Shown one piece after another: positions 9,952 through 19,701 of a stretch of 64,000 nucleotides of DNA. The number at the start of each line of letters is the position of its first letter. Position 1 is the first letter of the stretch. Both the position numbers and the translations under genes were made by a program. Below the pieces are notes generated by a model, which worked only from the letters and a program-made list of their open reading frames with translations, did not search any database and was not told the origin of the DNA. Source of the DNA: Nostoc sp. CMAA1605 (lineage in GTDB: Bacteria > Cyanobacteriota > Cyanobacteriia > Cyanobacteriales > Nostocaceae). The stretch spans positions 83,608 through 147,607 of the forward strand of contig NZ_PJIZ01000003.1 in NCBI RefSeq assembly GCF_021596505.1, given 5' to 3'.

Positions 9952-9969
9952 TTTGTTAATCAATGAAGC

Positions 9970-10095
9970 TATAGAAATCGTATTTAATTTCTGCGAAGCT
10001 AGGTACACTTTTATTTCGTCTTTCCTGTTCCCTGTTCCCCGTTCCCTGTTCTCTCCCTATGCAAATAATTTCAATAATCAAGTCGGATTCCTATA
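9970..10095. mobile_element. MITE-like element, copy A (126 bp)
   Basis: It begins TATAGAAATCGTATTTAATT and ends AATCAAGTCGGATTCCTATA, imperfect terminal inverted repeats of about 18 bp, with TA at both ends. The core contains GCGAAGCTAGGTACACTT and a run of CCTGTTC/CCCTGTT heptamers. Copies B (51033-51158) and C (57862-57980) share ends and core. There is no coding capacity. TA ends suggest mobilisation by an IS630/Tc1-type transposase (inference). It ends one base before the hoxW stop codon. Confidence 0.7.
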
Positions 10096-10096
10096 T

Positions 10097-10573
10097 CTAA
10101 ACTAATTCTTGAACTTCTACCCAATAGGTGTGAATTCTGTCCAAAATTTGAATGATTTTTAATAAGGCTAGTGATTTACCGATTTCAGCAATTCGGGAGA
10201 GGCGATCGCCAATTTCAAAGTTAAATCCTGGTATCGTTACTAACCAAGCTGTAGGAGAATAACCGTATAAAGCCTGAGTTAAAGCCAATAGCGATCGCGG
10301 ATCACAAATATGAACACTGTTATCTAAATCATCCGACGGCGAGAGGGGTTGTATTTGCACATCCCAGTCATCGGTAGGTAAACAAGCATCTACAAATATA
10401 GCTAAATCTGTTTTTGCTAAGGACGCGGCTAAATCTGGGGTTAGTTGTTGTATTGCCAAGGATTTTACAGACGGTAAATGCCAATTAGCAATTTCATTGG
10501 CTATTTGCTGTCCTATGCCATCATCGCTTCTCAGTTCGTTACCATATCCGATCACCATCACAGTCTTATTCAT
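10097..10573 (-). CDS. hoxW: Hydrogenase maturation protease HoxW
   Basis: 158 residues, cytosolic. The start MVIGYGNELRSDDGIGQQ is the family signature; the Asp of RSDDG and the later IFVDACL Asp belong to the nickel-sensing/active-site set of HyaD/HoxW endopeptidases. These enzymes cut the C-terminal peptide from the large NiFe subunit after the metal centre is built. The matching substrate is HoxH at 19702-21153, whose uncleaved tail is visible. hoxW is on the same strand as the hox cluster but separated from hoxH by about 9 kb of unrelated genes, so it is probably expressed separately. No Hup-type hydrogenase is visible in this window, and the partner assignment is inferred. Confidence 0.85.
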   Translation of the reverse strand: MNKTVMVIGYGNELRSDDGIGQQIANEIANWHLPSVKSLAIQQLTPDLAASLAKTDLAIFVDACLPTDDWDVQIQPLSPSDDLDNSVHICDPRSLLALTQALYGYSPTAWLVTIPGFNFEIGDRLSRIAEIGKSLALLKIIQILDRIHTYWVEVQELV

Positions 10574-10712
10574 TGTTTAACTCTCTAGATATCAAAAATT
10601 GCCAATTTCAGAATGTAGTAAAAGTCAGCAAATTTATCAGTATTCTTTTATTAAGGTGTTCAATTTGAAACAATAAACGAACAATTTGAGGAAGTTGTGA
10701 GGGATGGGAAAT

Positions 10713-10789
10713 AAGCAGGAGAGGCAGGGGAAGTAGGGGAAGCAGGGGAGGCAGGGGAAGCAGGGGAGGCAGGGGAAGCAGGGGAGGAA
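10713..10789. repeat. 9-bp tandem repeat (AGCAGGGGA/GGCAGGGGA)
   Basis: About eight 9-base units alternating AGCAGGGGA and GGCAGGGGA in the 440-base gap between hoxW and the pentapeptide gene. Unlike the other arrays the unit is 9 bases. A pyrimidine-rich stretch of CACCCTTA units follows near 10857-10890. No gene seen. Confidence 0.85.
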
Positions 10790-11014
10790 AGAGGTTTATT
10801 TTTCGGAAATTCTTCTCTCCTGCTGTCTACCTGACTTAACCAAAAAATTTCTTACCCTTACACCCTTACACCCCCACACCCTTCACCCTGAGTTTTTCGA
10901 TTTTTTAATTTTTTATTTGAAATTACCACCTAGCAGCTATGGTAATTCTATGATTAACTTGTGTAGCGCAACACAATCAAACACCGACCCAATATTCTGA
11001 TGTGAGGCTGTTTT

Positions 11015-11401
11015 ATGTCTGAAGTTAATTACCAACAGCCAATTAGTACGGTAGCCACTCTGATGGAAAAGTACCATCTGGGTGAGAGAGATTTTAGCCG
11101 AGCCGAATTAGGTGATGCGGATTTGCAAGGCGTGAACTTGAAAGGCTCTGATTTGAGTTACGCTGATTTGAGTACAGCTAATCTCATGGGTGCAAATCTC
11201 AGGGGTACTGATTTGAGCTTTGCTGATTTGAGTCAAGCTAATTTACAAAATGCAGACTTACGAGGCGCAATGTTAATGTCGGCGGATTTGCGTCACGCCA
11301 ACTTGCAAGGAGCAATGCTAGAAAAAGCCGATTGCGATCGCAATACCCATTTTCCCACCAACTTTGATCCCATAACCGCCGGTTTGCAGCACAAAGATTA
11401 G
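11015..11401 (+). CDS. Pentapeptide repeat protein
   Basis: 128 residues. After a 25-residue leader (MSEVNYQQPISTVATLMEKY) come about 16 pentapeptides of the A(D/N)LxG type (ADLQG, VNLKG, SDLSY, ADLST, ANLMG, ANLRG), which fold as a right-handed quadrilateral beta-helix. The repeats end with a short DCDRNTHFPTNFDP tail. There is no signal peptide or transmembrane segment. Such proteins are abundant in cyanobacteria and mostly of unknown role. The upstream gap carries the 9-bp repeat; a GAGG element lies about ten bases before the ATG. Confidence 0.85.
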   Translation: MSEVNYQQPISTVATLMEKYHLGERDFSRAELGDADLQGVNLKGSDLSYADLSTANLMGANLRGTDLSFADLSQANLQNADLRGAMLMSADLRHANLQGAMLEKADCDRNTHFPTNFDPITAGLQHKD

Positions 11402-11611
11402 TCTTCAGCAACACGGGAAAATTCAGGACAAGGGGCAGGGGGCAGGCTTCCGCCGTGAGCGTCAGCCGAACGGGAGCAGGGGGGAGAATAGGGTATTCTT
11501 AAAGAAATCCTGAAGTTTCCCATAGTTAATGACAAAAGTTACTTTCAGGTAGAGAAAATGTGTAATTATTACTAACGAGATTACACATATTCAATGAATA
11601 GAGTTAACTAG

Positions 11612-14600
11612 GTGTTGCTTCACCACTGCCTACAAAAATTACAAAAATATCCCTATTGCCTCACAGCAACAATCATCTTTGCTGTGACTACAACTGTTAC
11701 ACTAAATCACAGTCAATCTGCTGTAGCAGAGATTATTGAAGATAAAACATTACCCGATAATTCTCAAGTTACCTTATCTCGTGGGACTTTCTTAATTGAA
11801 GGTGGCACTCAGATTGGGAACAATCTATTTCACAGTTTTTCTGAGTTTTCTTTGCAAGAAAATTACATAGCTTATTTTAATAATCATACTGATATTCAAA
11901 ATATTTTCAGTCGTGTTACAGGAAACAAACCATCTTATATCAATGGGTTAATTCAGGTAAATCCTAGAGCTAATCTATTTTTGATTAATCCTAATGGTAT
12001 CAGTTTCGGTGCTAAGGCTAGACTCCAAATCGGCGGCTCATTTTTTGCTAGTACGCTAATAGTATTAATTTTAATAACGGCGAAAAATTTAGTACCAAAC
12101 CCGAAGAAAGTTCACCTTTACTGACAGTTAAAACTCCCATCGGCTTACAAATTGGCATAAATAAAGAAAAGCCTCTGACTCAAGTGGAAACGCTGGAAAC
12201 ACCCATTGGGTTAGAATTCACTGCCAAGCCAGGAAATATCACTGTTCAAGGCGAACCTCTGTTAGATAGAGCTGACTTGCAAGTATCCTTTGATCAAACA
12301 TTAGCTTTAGTCGGTGGCGATATATTTTTAGAAAATGCCGATTTGAGTATCTCAAAGTTTGGAGGACGAATAGAATTAGGCAGTTTATCATCAGCAGGTT
12401 TTGTAGGCTTAACATCTACGAAATTAGGCACTATTCTTAATTTTGATCAAGCACCTGATTTGGGTAATATTCAGATATCCTCAGCAACAAATATAAATTC
12501 TTTGGGTGCATTGCAAGTTGTAGGGAGAAATATTTTTATTAATGGCGGCACATTAAAAGCCCAGACTGATATAAATTTGCTGGCGACAGAAAACATCCAA
12601 CTATCTCGTGACAGTTCTATTCACTCAGAAGTTTCTGGGAGCAATAGCGGCAATTTCAACGTCAATACGCAAAATTTGTTAATTCAAGATGGCTCTTATC
12701 TGGGCATAGATAAAGGTAACTTGACTATCAACGCATCAGGTAAAGTACAACTCAACAGCAACCCAGACACCACTGTACAGCGTTCTAGTCGGCTCTTTGC
12801 TACAGCTTCGGGAGACATTAACCAACAAGTAGGAAATATAACTATAAACACTCGCCATTTAGTAGTAGAAAATGGTTCGCAAATTATCACTAATTCTTCT
12901 GGAAGTGCGGCTCCTAGTTTATTAAGTTATGATCAGGCGATCGCCACAGTTGAAAGAAGTAATTTAACTATCAATGCTACTGAATCCGTCACTTTATCTG
13001 GAAGTACATTAAATGAAATAAATCCCAGTGGTTTGTTTACTAGAACTTTTGAAGGTGGAGATAGTGGAAATATCACCATTAACACTAAAGTCTTGTCCCT
13101 TACAGATGGCGCACAAATAACTGCCAATAATTTTAGTTCGGGTCAAGCTGGTAAACTGAGCATTAATGCTACAGATAAACTAGAAATTATTGGTACTTCA
13201 CCCAGAGGCAAAATTCCTGCTGATTTCCTCAGTGGAGAAATTCTCATAGATGATCCCGCACCTGACACTTCTTTAGTATCTTTATCTTCTGCTCAAGGCG
13301 TGAGAATTCAAGATGCTCTACCTAGTGGTTTATTTACTAACGCGCCTGGAGCGGGAGACGCAGGCGATATTGATATCAAAACCCGAATTTTAGTCACCCA
13401 AGATGGTGGACAAATCAGTTCTAATAACTTTAATCAGGGATATGGTGGTGATGTAACCATCAATGCGTCTGAACAGGTGCAACTTTTGGGGACTTCCCCT
13501 AATGGGATATCTAGCGGTTTATTTACCAGAGCAAATCCCAAAACCAAGGCTGATGCTGGTAATTTGAATCTTTTCACTGGTAATTTATTAGTAAAAGATG
13601 GGGCGCAGGTAAGCGCAAGCACCTTTGGCGCAGGTAAAGGAGGAGTTTTAAATGTTGAAGTCACTGACGGAATAAAACTCATCGGTGTTTCGCGTCTCAA
13701 TGTTCCTAGTGGTTTGTTTACTCAAGCTAATGCTGGTAGTACCGCAGATGCGGGAGAACTTACCGTCAGTACCTCTACTCTGTTGGTGCAAGACGGAGCG
13801 CAAATCAGCGCAAGCACATTTGGTGCAGGTAATGGTGGTAATTTGACGGTGAAAGCCACAGCAGGGATTGAATTAATTGGCACTTCTAAAAATGAAAATT
13901 TATTCCCTAGTGGTTTGTTTGCTATCACTGCCCGTAAAGCCACAGGGGATGCTGGTAATTTGATAGTAGATACTCCTAAATTGTTCGTGCGCGATGGAGC
14001 GCAAATTGCTGCTAGCACTAGCAGCGCAGGTAAAGGTGGTAATTTAACAGTCAATGTTCCCGATAGAGTGCAAATAATCGGGACGGCGGTAAATGGTGCG
14101 TTTCCTAGCGGTTTATTCGTTTCCGGTACTCCAGAGTCTAGCGGTGATGCTGGTAACTTGATTATCAAAACCGATGTATTGGAAGTTTTTCACGGTGCAG
14201 GGATAGCAGTACGGAATCGAGGAAGCGGTAGTGCAGGTAACTTATTTGTCAACACCCGTTCTATGGAGTTGAATAATCAAGCTTTCATCAGTGCTGATAC
14301 TCGCGGTGTAAGTAATAATCCTAATCAACTACAGGCTAATATTAACCTGAGTTCTCCAGACCTCATATTATTGCGTGGTAATAGCACCATCACCACCAAT
14401 GCCACAGGAAATAATGTGATTGGGGGTAATATTAACATTGATACCAAGTTGTTAGCCGCCTTTGAAAATAGTGATATCAGTGCAAATTCGGCAGATTTTC
14501 GGGGTGGTCGTGTGAAAGTCTCAGCGCAAGGTATTATCGGTACACAATTTCGTACCTCATTGACTCCAGAAAGTGATATTACCGCCACTGGGGCAACTCC

Positions 14601-15021
14601 AGATTTAAGCGGTACTGTAGAAATTAATACTCCAGAAGTAGACCCTAGTCGGGGTTTAACTGAATTGCCATCAAATCTAATTGATGTTTCTAATCAAATA
14701 GCACAGAAATGCCACGCTAGCGGAAGTAGAGCCAGACAAAACAATCAGTTTTTAATCACAGGTAAGGGTGGTATACCTACAAATCCCTACGATACACTCC
14801 AGAATGAGTCAGCGATCGCTAACTGGATTAATGTGGATAATATCAACAATACTGCTCAAAATCCCACTAATTACACTAAAATCACTAGTCAACCGGAAAC
14901 GCCTATTATCGAAGCTCAAGCTTTAGTATCTGATAGTCATGGCAATCTCATTCTAACTGCCAACGCCCCCAATGTAACATCCCAAAAATCAGCATTTACG
15001 CACCCAGTTTGTAATAGTTAA
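11612..15021 (+). pseudogene. Two-partner-secretion exoprotein (filamentous haemagglutinin-like), frameshifted
   Basis: A signal peptide (residues about 15-38, ending AVAEI) and a TPS secretion domain with INGLIQVNPRANLFLINPNG open the gene. At about 12054 (ACG|CTAAT) one base, most likely a G, is missing: the first frame then ends at 12124, while the next frame reads NSINFNNGEKFSTKPEE and continues to 15021. Restored length would be about 1136 residues. The downstream part is a beta-helix with about 70-residue repeats (GNLTV...DGAQIxAST...PSGLF). Such proteins are exported by a TpsB outer-membrane pore, which is not in the window. As read, the product stops inside the secretion domain. The start is GTG 11612; no good ATG is available. 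Confidence 0.85.
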
Positions 15022-15328
15022 ACTTAGCTACATCAAATTACAAAATACTTAATAATTACCGTAAATATTTATTCTGAAATAATGAAATTATATGTCTGAG
15101 AAATATGGTGTACACGAATTATCCTAGACTTTTAAAGTAATTAAAAGTGAGCTTAGAGATGAATGACAGCAAAATTTTGTTGTCACTAATTTGATGTGTC
15201 GATTTTGGTTTGAAATCAAGTAATATAGGGATTTAATTAACAAAAATCAGCAGAGAAAATCAGATTTACTCATTATTAGCTCACTTTAGCAATAGGTGCA
15301 AGTATTTCACGTTTGCAACGTTAAAAAC
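15022..15328. other. Intergenic region without recognised features
   Basis: AT-rich gap between the exoprotein gene and the phosphofructokinase gene. I see no repeat array, hairpin terminator or open frame worth reporting. The pfk promoter presumably lies in its right half. Confidence 0.5.
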
Positions 15329-16408
15329 ATGGGTAAAAGTAAGCGTATTGGCATTTTAACCAGTGGCGGAGATTGTTCTGGTTTAAATGCGGTAATTAGA
15401 GCCGTTGTTCACTGTGCTAGTGGTAAAGGTTGGGAAGTATTGGGAATCCGCCAAGCAACTTTAGGATTGATGGCGCGTCCACCGCAGGTAACTAAACTAG
15501 AAACTGAGCAAGTTGATCCGTTATTGACTTCTGGTGGCACAATGTTAGGTACTACCAATAAAGGCGATCCCTTTGCCTTTCCTATGACTGATGGTAGTAT
15601 ATGCGATCGCTCACCGGAAATTATTGCAGGCTATCATCAACTCGGTTTAGATGCGTTGATTGGTATAGGTGGTGACGGTAGTTTGGCGATTTTGCGTCAC
15701 CTAGCACAACAAGGCAATATCAACTTAGTCGGTATTCCCAAAACCATAGATAATGATATCGGCATTACTGAACACGCCATTGGATTTGATACAGCAGTCA
15801 ATATTGCCACAGAAGCATTAGATAGATTACATTTTACCGCCGCGTCTCACAGTCGAGTCATGATTTTAGAAGTCATGGGTCGTGATGCTGGACACATTGC
15901 TTTAGCTGCGGGAATTGCGGGTGGCGCAGATGTGATTTTAATCCCCGAAATTCTCTACAGTATGGATGACATTTGCCACCACATTAAACACCGTCAAGAA
16001 GAAGGCAAAAACTATTGTTTAATTATTGTGTCGGAAGCAGTACGCACTCAAGAAGGCGAAATTCGCACCTTAACCAATCGTTTAGGTCAATCCCGATATG
16101 GTGGTATTGGAGAATACCTAGCCGATCAAATTAGCGATCGCATCGGTGCAGAAACGCGAGTTACAGTTTTAGGACATATCCAACGCGGCGGTACAGCTTC
16201 ACCCCTAGACAGATTAGTCGCCTCTGCTTTTGGTGTAGCCGCCGTCAATCTCATTGAGGAAGGTAAATATGATTACATGGTAGCTTGGCAAAATCGCCAA
16301 GTAATCACTGTACCCATTGCAGAAGCGATCGCTCAATATCGAGCAGTTAACCCAGAAGATACTCTAGTGAAAACTGCTCGTGGTTTAGGTATTTATTTAG
16401 GGGAGTAG
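15329..16408 (+). CDS. pfkA: 6-phosphofructokinase
   Basis: 359 residues from ATG 15329 (an in-frame GTG at 15296 would add 11 unconvincing residues). It phosphorylates fructose 6-phosphate to fructose 1,6-bisphosphate in glycolysis. Motifs: ILTSGGDCSGLNAVIRA at the N terminus (nucleotide site), LIGIGGDGSLAIL near 105, GIPKTIDNDIGI near 130 (catalytic Asp), EVMGRDAGHIAL near 175 and LGHIQRGGTASPLDR (allosteric/substrate region). The GGDGS glycine is the residue usually associated with ATP use, whereas GGDCSGLN and PKTIDND are typical of the mixed-donor group, so the phosphoryl donor (ATP or PPi) is not settled by sequence. It stands alone on the plus strand. Confidence 0.93.
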   Translation: MGKSKRIGILTSGGDCSGLNAVIRAVVHCASGKGWEVLGIRQATLGLMARPPQVTKLETEQVDPLLTSGGTMLGTTNKGDPFAFPMTDGSICDRSPEIIAGYHQLGLDALIGIGGDGSLAILRHLAQQGNINLVGIPKTIDNDIGITEHAIGFDTAVNIATEALDRLHFTAASHSRVMILEVMGRDAGHIALAAGIAGGADVILIPEILYSMDDICHHIKHRQEEGKNYCLIIVSEAVRTQEGEIRTLTNRLGQSRYGGIGEYLADQISDRIGAETRVTVLGHIQRGGTASPLDRLVASAFGVAAVNLIEEGKYDYMVAWQNRQVITVPIAEAIAQYRAVNPEDTLVKTARGLGIYLGE

Positions 16409-16572
16409 GGACTCATCAATTCAAAATTCAAAATTCAAAATTGAAGAATGAGAGGGGAATGGGAAATCGGTAAAAAGTTATCTGTTCTCCTACTCTTTAA
16501 TTGCGAATTGCGTTAGCGTAGCGGGACGTTAGTCCATTGCGAATTGCGAATTGGTATCACCTTTTGCCTTTT

Positions 16573-17082
16573 CTATTCTGATTCCAGAAAGATTTGCGTT
16601 ACGTAAATTTTGCTACCATTGCTAGCTACACCCACCCCTGAAAGATTGAAGTTTCCCTCAATATTGGTTTTATGTCTGGGACTACTGAGCCATTTTTCTA
16701 CAGCTAGAGTTGCAGAATTTCTCACATCAATGTCAGCAACATTTTCAGCTGCACCATTATGGGGAATTGCGATCGCGTCGAGTCGTTCTTCTACTCCGTT
16801 ATGTCCAAACGTAACTTTTCCACTAGCCATATTTTGACTGTGGATTCTGGCTTGATTGTCTATCGCTGCATTACGGGTTAGGGGTGGTAGCTTTTGAGAA
16901 ACCCGATATTGATTCACTTGCTGAAATACTGATGCTTCTATAGCTTCGGTGTCAATCTGAGATTGTGCTATCTGCTGAAACTGAACAATGGGACTAGCGG
17001 CGGAAAATGCGATCGCGCTATTTGAAATGAGAGTCCCAGAAACAACACTCAAAAGAGTGCTGCGGATGATACGAAGTTCCAT
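16573..17082 (-). CDS. Secreted CAP/SCP-like domain protein
   Basis: 169 residues with a signal peptide (about 1-25, hydrophobic core LLSVVSGTLISNSAIAFSA). The CAP domain follows: VNQYRVSQKLPPLTRNAA, ARIHSQNMASGKVTFGHNG, GAAENVADIDV, and WLSSPRHKTNIEGNFNLSG, the last containing the conserved His and Asn of the family. Bacterial CAP proteins (related to plant PR-1) are extracytoplasmic with largely unknown roles. It is preceded on the same strand by a PEP-CTERM gene (17275-17976), but a strong terminator lies between, so it is probably a separate unit. Confidence 0.85.
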   Translation of the reverse strand: MELRIIRSTLLSVVSGTLISNSAIAFSAASPIVQFQQIAQSQIDTEAIEASVFQQVNQYRVSQKLPPLTRNAAIDNQARIHSQNMASGKVTFGHNGVEERLDAIAIPHNGAAENVADIDVRNSATLAVEKWLSSPRHKTNIEGNFNLSGVGVASNGSKIYVTQIFLESE

Positions 17083-17205
17083 AGTGTTGCGCTGAATGTG
17101 GGATACATTCTTGAGTATCCGCCTTTACCCTTTAAAGCACAATATCTATCTGTGCAAATACTTGGAACACCTGATTTTAATCACAACTTGACTCTGCGAT
17201 CGCGC

Positions 17206-17237
17206 AAAAACCCTGGTTCTTTAATAAAACCAGGGTT
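17206..17237 (-). terminator. Intrinsic terminator of the minus-strand PEP-CTERM gene
   Basis: On the minus strand AACCCTGGTT, a nine-base loop, AACCAGGGTT and then TTTTT: a perfect 10-bp stem with a U-tract, 38 bases after the stop of the gene at 17275-17976. Confidence 0.85.
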
Positions 17238-17274
17238 CTGCATCAACTACAATACAGCCAATCTATTTACCCAA

Positions 17275-17976
17275 CTAGCCTTTTACTATCTTGTCTTTTA
17301 AACCTTTGACAACGGAAGTCGCACCGAAAGCACCTATTGCTAACAAGCCTAACATCGCATTGGGTTCGGGAACGCTGCGGTTAGCTAGTCTGTAGGAATG
17401 GTTATCAGTTTCAAAAGCGATACCATTGGTACGCATCACAACACGATCAAATGTTTCCCCATTCTCACCAACTAAGTTGATAAACTTATTAGCGTCTTCG
17501 CTAGTCCAACTTCCGTTAGCTATAGCAGTTGGGAAATCTGAACCACTGAAAGTTTTCAGTTTCTGACCGCCACTATAAATGTCAATGAAGTTGTATTCAT
17601 CTATTGAACCAGCATAGAAACCAAAGTAATCAATTGCTTCTTTGAAATCCAGAGTCACAGAACCAGTGCTACCTGCAACGTTAACACCTCCAACTTTACT
17701 ACCCACAGGGGCAATTGTTAAATAGTGGCTGTTAGTATTGTATGGTGAAGCATAGTGACTAGATTTACTGCCAATAACAATGTTATCAGTGATATTGCTG
17801 TAAGTTACAAAGCCATTGGGGTCTTTAGCTGTACCATCATTAAAGTTGACAGTCTTAACATCAGAGTAAGTAGAGAATGGGCCAGCGTTTACTTTCAGAG
17901 TTACAGCACTAGCAGAATTGCTGCTCATCACTACAGCTGTCAAACCTAATAATGCAATAGATAATTTATTTAACAT
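17275..17976 (-). CDS. PEP-CTERM sorting-domain protein
   Basis: 233 residues. A signal peptide (MLNKLSIALLGLTAVVMSS, cleavage near SASA) and a C-terminal sorting signal (VPEPNAMLGLLAIGAFG, then a basic tail) mark a protein handled by the exosortase system and delivered to the cell surface or exopolysaccharide. The middle is beta-rich (VTLDFKEAIDYFGFYAGSID, FINLVGENGETFDRVVM), resembling a lectin-like sandwich often found in this class. The exosortase itself is not in the window. It is divergent from a second PEP-CTERM gene at 18897, with a 920-base AT-rich gap between. The substrate or ligand is unknown. Confidence 0.88.
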   Translation of the reverse strand: MLNKLSIALLGLTAVVMSSNSASAVTLKVNAGPFSTYSDVKTVNFNDGTAKDPNGFVTYSNITDNIVIGSKSSHYASPYNTNSHYLTIAPVGSKVGGVNVAGSTGSVTLDFKEAIDYFGFYAGSIDEYNFIDIYSGGQKLKTFSGSDFPTAIANGSWTSEDANKFINLVGENGETFDRVVMRTNGIAFETDNHSYRLANRSVPEPNAMLGLLAIGAFGATSVVKGLKDKIVKG

Positions 17977-18896
17977 TTCAATGATTAGTCTTTCTAATGT
18001 GTGAGTAGAACTGGATCTAATCTAAGTTGTCGCCAACATAAACATGAACTGTATATATACGAAAAGTTTCTTGAAGATTAAATAAAGTAAATTGACTAAA
18101 ATATTAGGAATCCGGTTAGCTTTATGAAATTATTTACTAAGTGAGTAGCTGATAAAGAACATCATCTATTTTAGGAACTAAATAAGTCTAAAATCCTTTA
18201 GAATTATGGCTCATGCCGTCTGTTTAACAAATTATCCCGACTAAAGATATTCATGATTTTCTACTTATTGGTATCAGTATATGACATATGTAAGTTATAT
18301 CTTTACTCCTCGAACATATTCGATAAATACAATTAGAATATCTAATTAAATCTCTCTATTTATTTTGCAAAATACATCTAATAAAAATAATTAAATATAC
18401 ATTAAAAACAGTCCCGATAATAAATATTATCCAAATTAATTAATATTAGAAAATAATAGAGTTAATTTCGTATCAAGAAAAAACACACTCTTTATCTGAC
18501 AACACTTTAGACCATCTTCACTGATATGAACTCATAGAGAATTTCCAGAATCATCTTTTGTATGACAGATCGTCATACTTGACCAAAAAACCATGTAGAT
18601 ATTGCGTAATTTTGGCTAACTTATCCATAAAATTACACAGGCATTTAATTAGTGAAAATTTGATTAAACTGACCTGAACGCAGAGACAATACTACAAAAA
18701 TGAGGATAGAATCCCGTGCAGTGAGCAACCGTTTATACCAATTATGTTTGCCAATTCACACCCAGGTTTTATAACATCAATTCCTGTGACAAATGTAGAA
18801 ATGACAGACATATAATTTTCACCGTGAATCTACGCACTAATTGATATAAACATTTCTCCAAAGCAGAATTTCTTTATTTATTTAGCCGCATCAAAA
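17977..18896. other. Long AT-rich divergent intergenic region between two PEP-CTERM genes
   Basis: 920 bases with no supported open frame, STRR array or tRNA. Very AT-rich stretches near 18330-18480 suggest promoters for the flanking divergent genes. A TATACCAATTATG segment near 18733 resembles the TACCAATT ends seen at several other gaps in this window. Confidence 0.5.
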
Positions 18897-19514
18897 ATGA
18901 AAAGTAAGTTTTTCCAGATTTCAGCTTCAGTTTTACTAGCTACCGGAATCGCAGGTGCAGTGGTAAATGCACCTGCAAACGCAGCAGTTTTGTGCAGTAC
19001 CAGTAACGTTTCCCTTGGTGGAGTCAATTCTACAGCTTGTGCAGGAGCATTTGACGGTAATGACACTGGTGCAGGTGATCCTTTAAAAACTAAATTGAAT
19101 GGTGGCTTATTTAAAGATTTTGTTGGTACTGGCGTAACTTGGGCGCAAGTAGCGAAATCTGATGAGGTAAATTCGTTATTTGACGCTGCTGAGGGTTCTA
19201 CTCAGGGTAATTGGAATTTGACGAAAGCATTAACCAGCAAGACTTTTGTCGTGAGTTTTAAAGCCAGCAATAGTTACAGTGCTTATCTGTTTAAAGATTA
19301 TGATTGGTCTAAAGGTCTGACTGGAATATTTAATACTATCGGTGTTTCAGTCAATGGGCAAGGAAAAGCACAAGCATTATCTCATGCTTCTCTCTTTGTT
19401 TCTGATATCAAAAATGCTCCCGATCCTCAAGCCGTTCCAGAACCAGCTACTTTGTTGGGGTTAGGTTTAGTTGCTAGCGGTATGGTAATTTCTCGCCGTC
19501 GTCAATCTCGCTAA
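18897..19514 (+). CDS. PEP-CTERM sorting-domain protein
   Basis: 205 residues. The signal peptide (MKSKFFQISASVLLATGIAG, cleavage after ANA) and the C-terminal VPEPATLLGLGLVASGM followed by SRRRQSR form a textbook PEP-CTERM pair of export and sorting signals. The mature domain (about 30-175) contains WAQVAKSDEVNSLFDAAEGS and FVVSFKASNSYSAYLFKDYD, a pattern shared by many small cyanobacterial PEP-CTERM proteins of unknown function. Two cysteines (CSTSNVS...ACAG) near the mature N terminus may form a disulfide. It is followed by its own terminator. Confidence 0.88.
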   Translation: MKSKFFQISASVLLATGIAGAVVNAPANAAVLCSTSNVSLGGVNSTACAGAFDGNDTGAGDPLKTKLNGGLFKDFVGTGVTWAQVAKSDEVNSLFDAAEGSTQGNWNLTKALTSKTFVVSFKASNSYSAYLFKDYDWSKGLTGIFNTIGVSVNGQGKAQALSHASLFVSDIKNAPDPQAVPEPATLLGLGLVASGMVISRRRQSR

Positions 19515-19550
19515 TTATAAGCTAGTAGTTTTGGCAAAATTCCAGTTTAA

Positions 19551-19583
19551 AAATCCTGGTTTTTAATAAGCCAGGATTTTTAA
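19551..19583 (+). terminator. Intrinsic terminator after the plus-strand PEP-CTERM gene
   Basis: AAATCCTGG at 19551-19559 and CCAGGATTT at 19571-19579 form a 9-bp stem with an AT-rich loop, followed by TTAATT. It is 37 bases after the stop. Confidence 0.8.
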
Positions 19584-19599
19584 TTGTTGACAGGTTTCG

Positions 19600-19689
19600 T
19601 AGTGTACCCCTGCGGGGAAGCAAGCTACGCGCAAGCGTCTCGTAGAGAGGACTTAAGTCTTAGTAAATAAGGACTAAAGTCCTTACTAC
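19600..19689. repeat. Dispersed palindromic repeat with AAGGACTAAAGTCCTT core
   Basis: The segment holds two short palindromic units (CCCCTGCGGGG; GCTACGCGCAAGCGTCTCG) and ends with AAGGACTAAAGTCCTTACTAC at 19669-19689. The same 21 bases occur at 62096-62116. It lies between the convergent PEP-CTERM gene and hoxH. Confidence 0.7.
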
Positions 19690-19701
19690 AAACGGGTAAA
19701 A

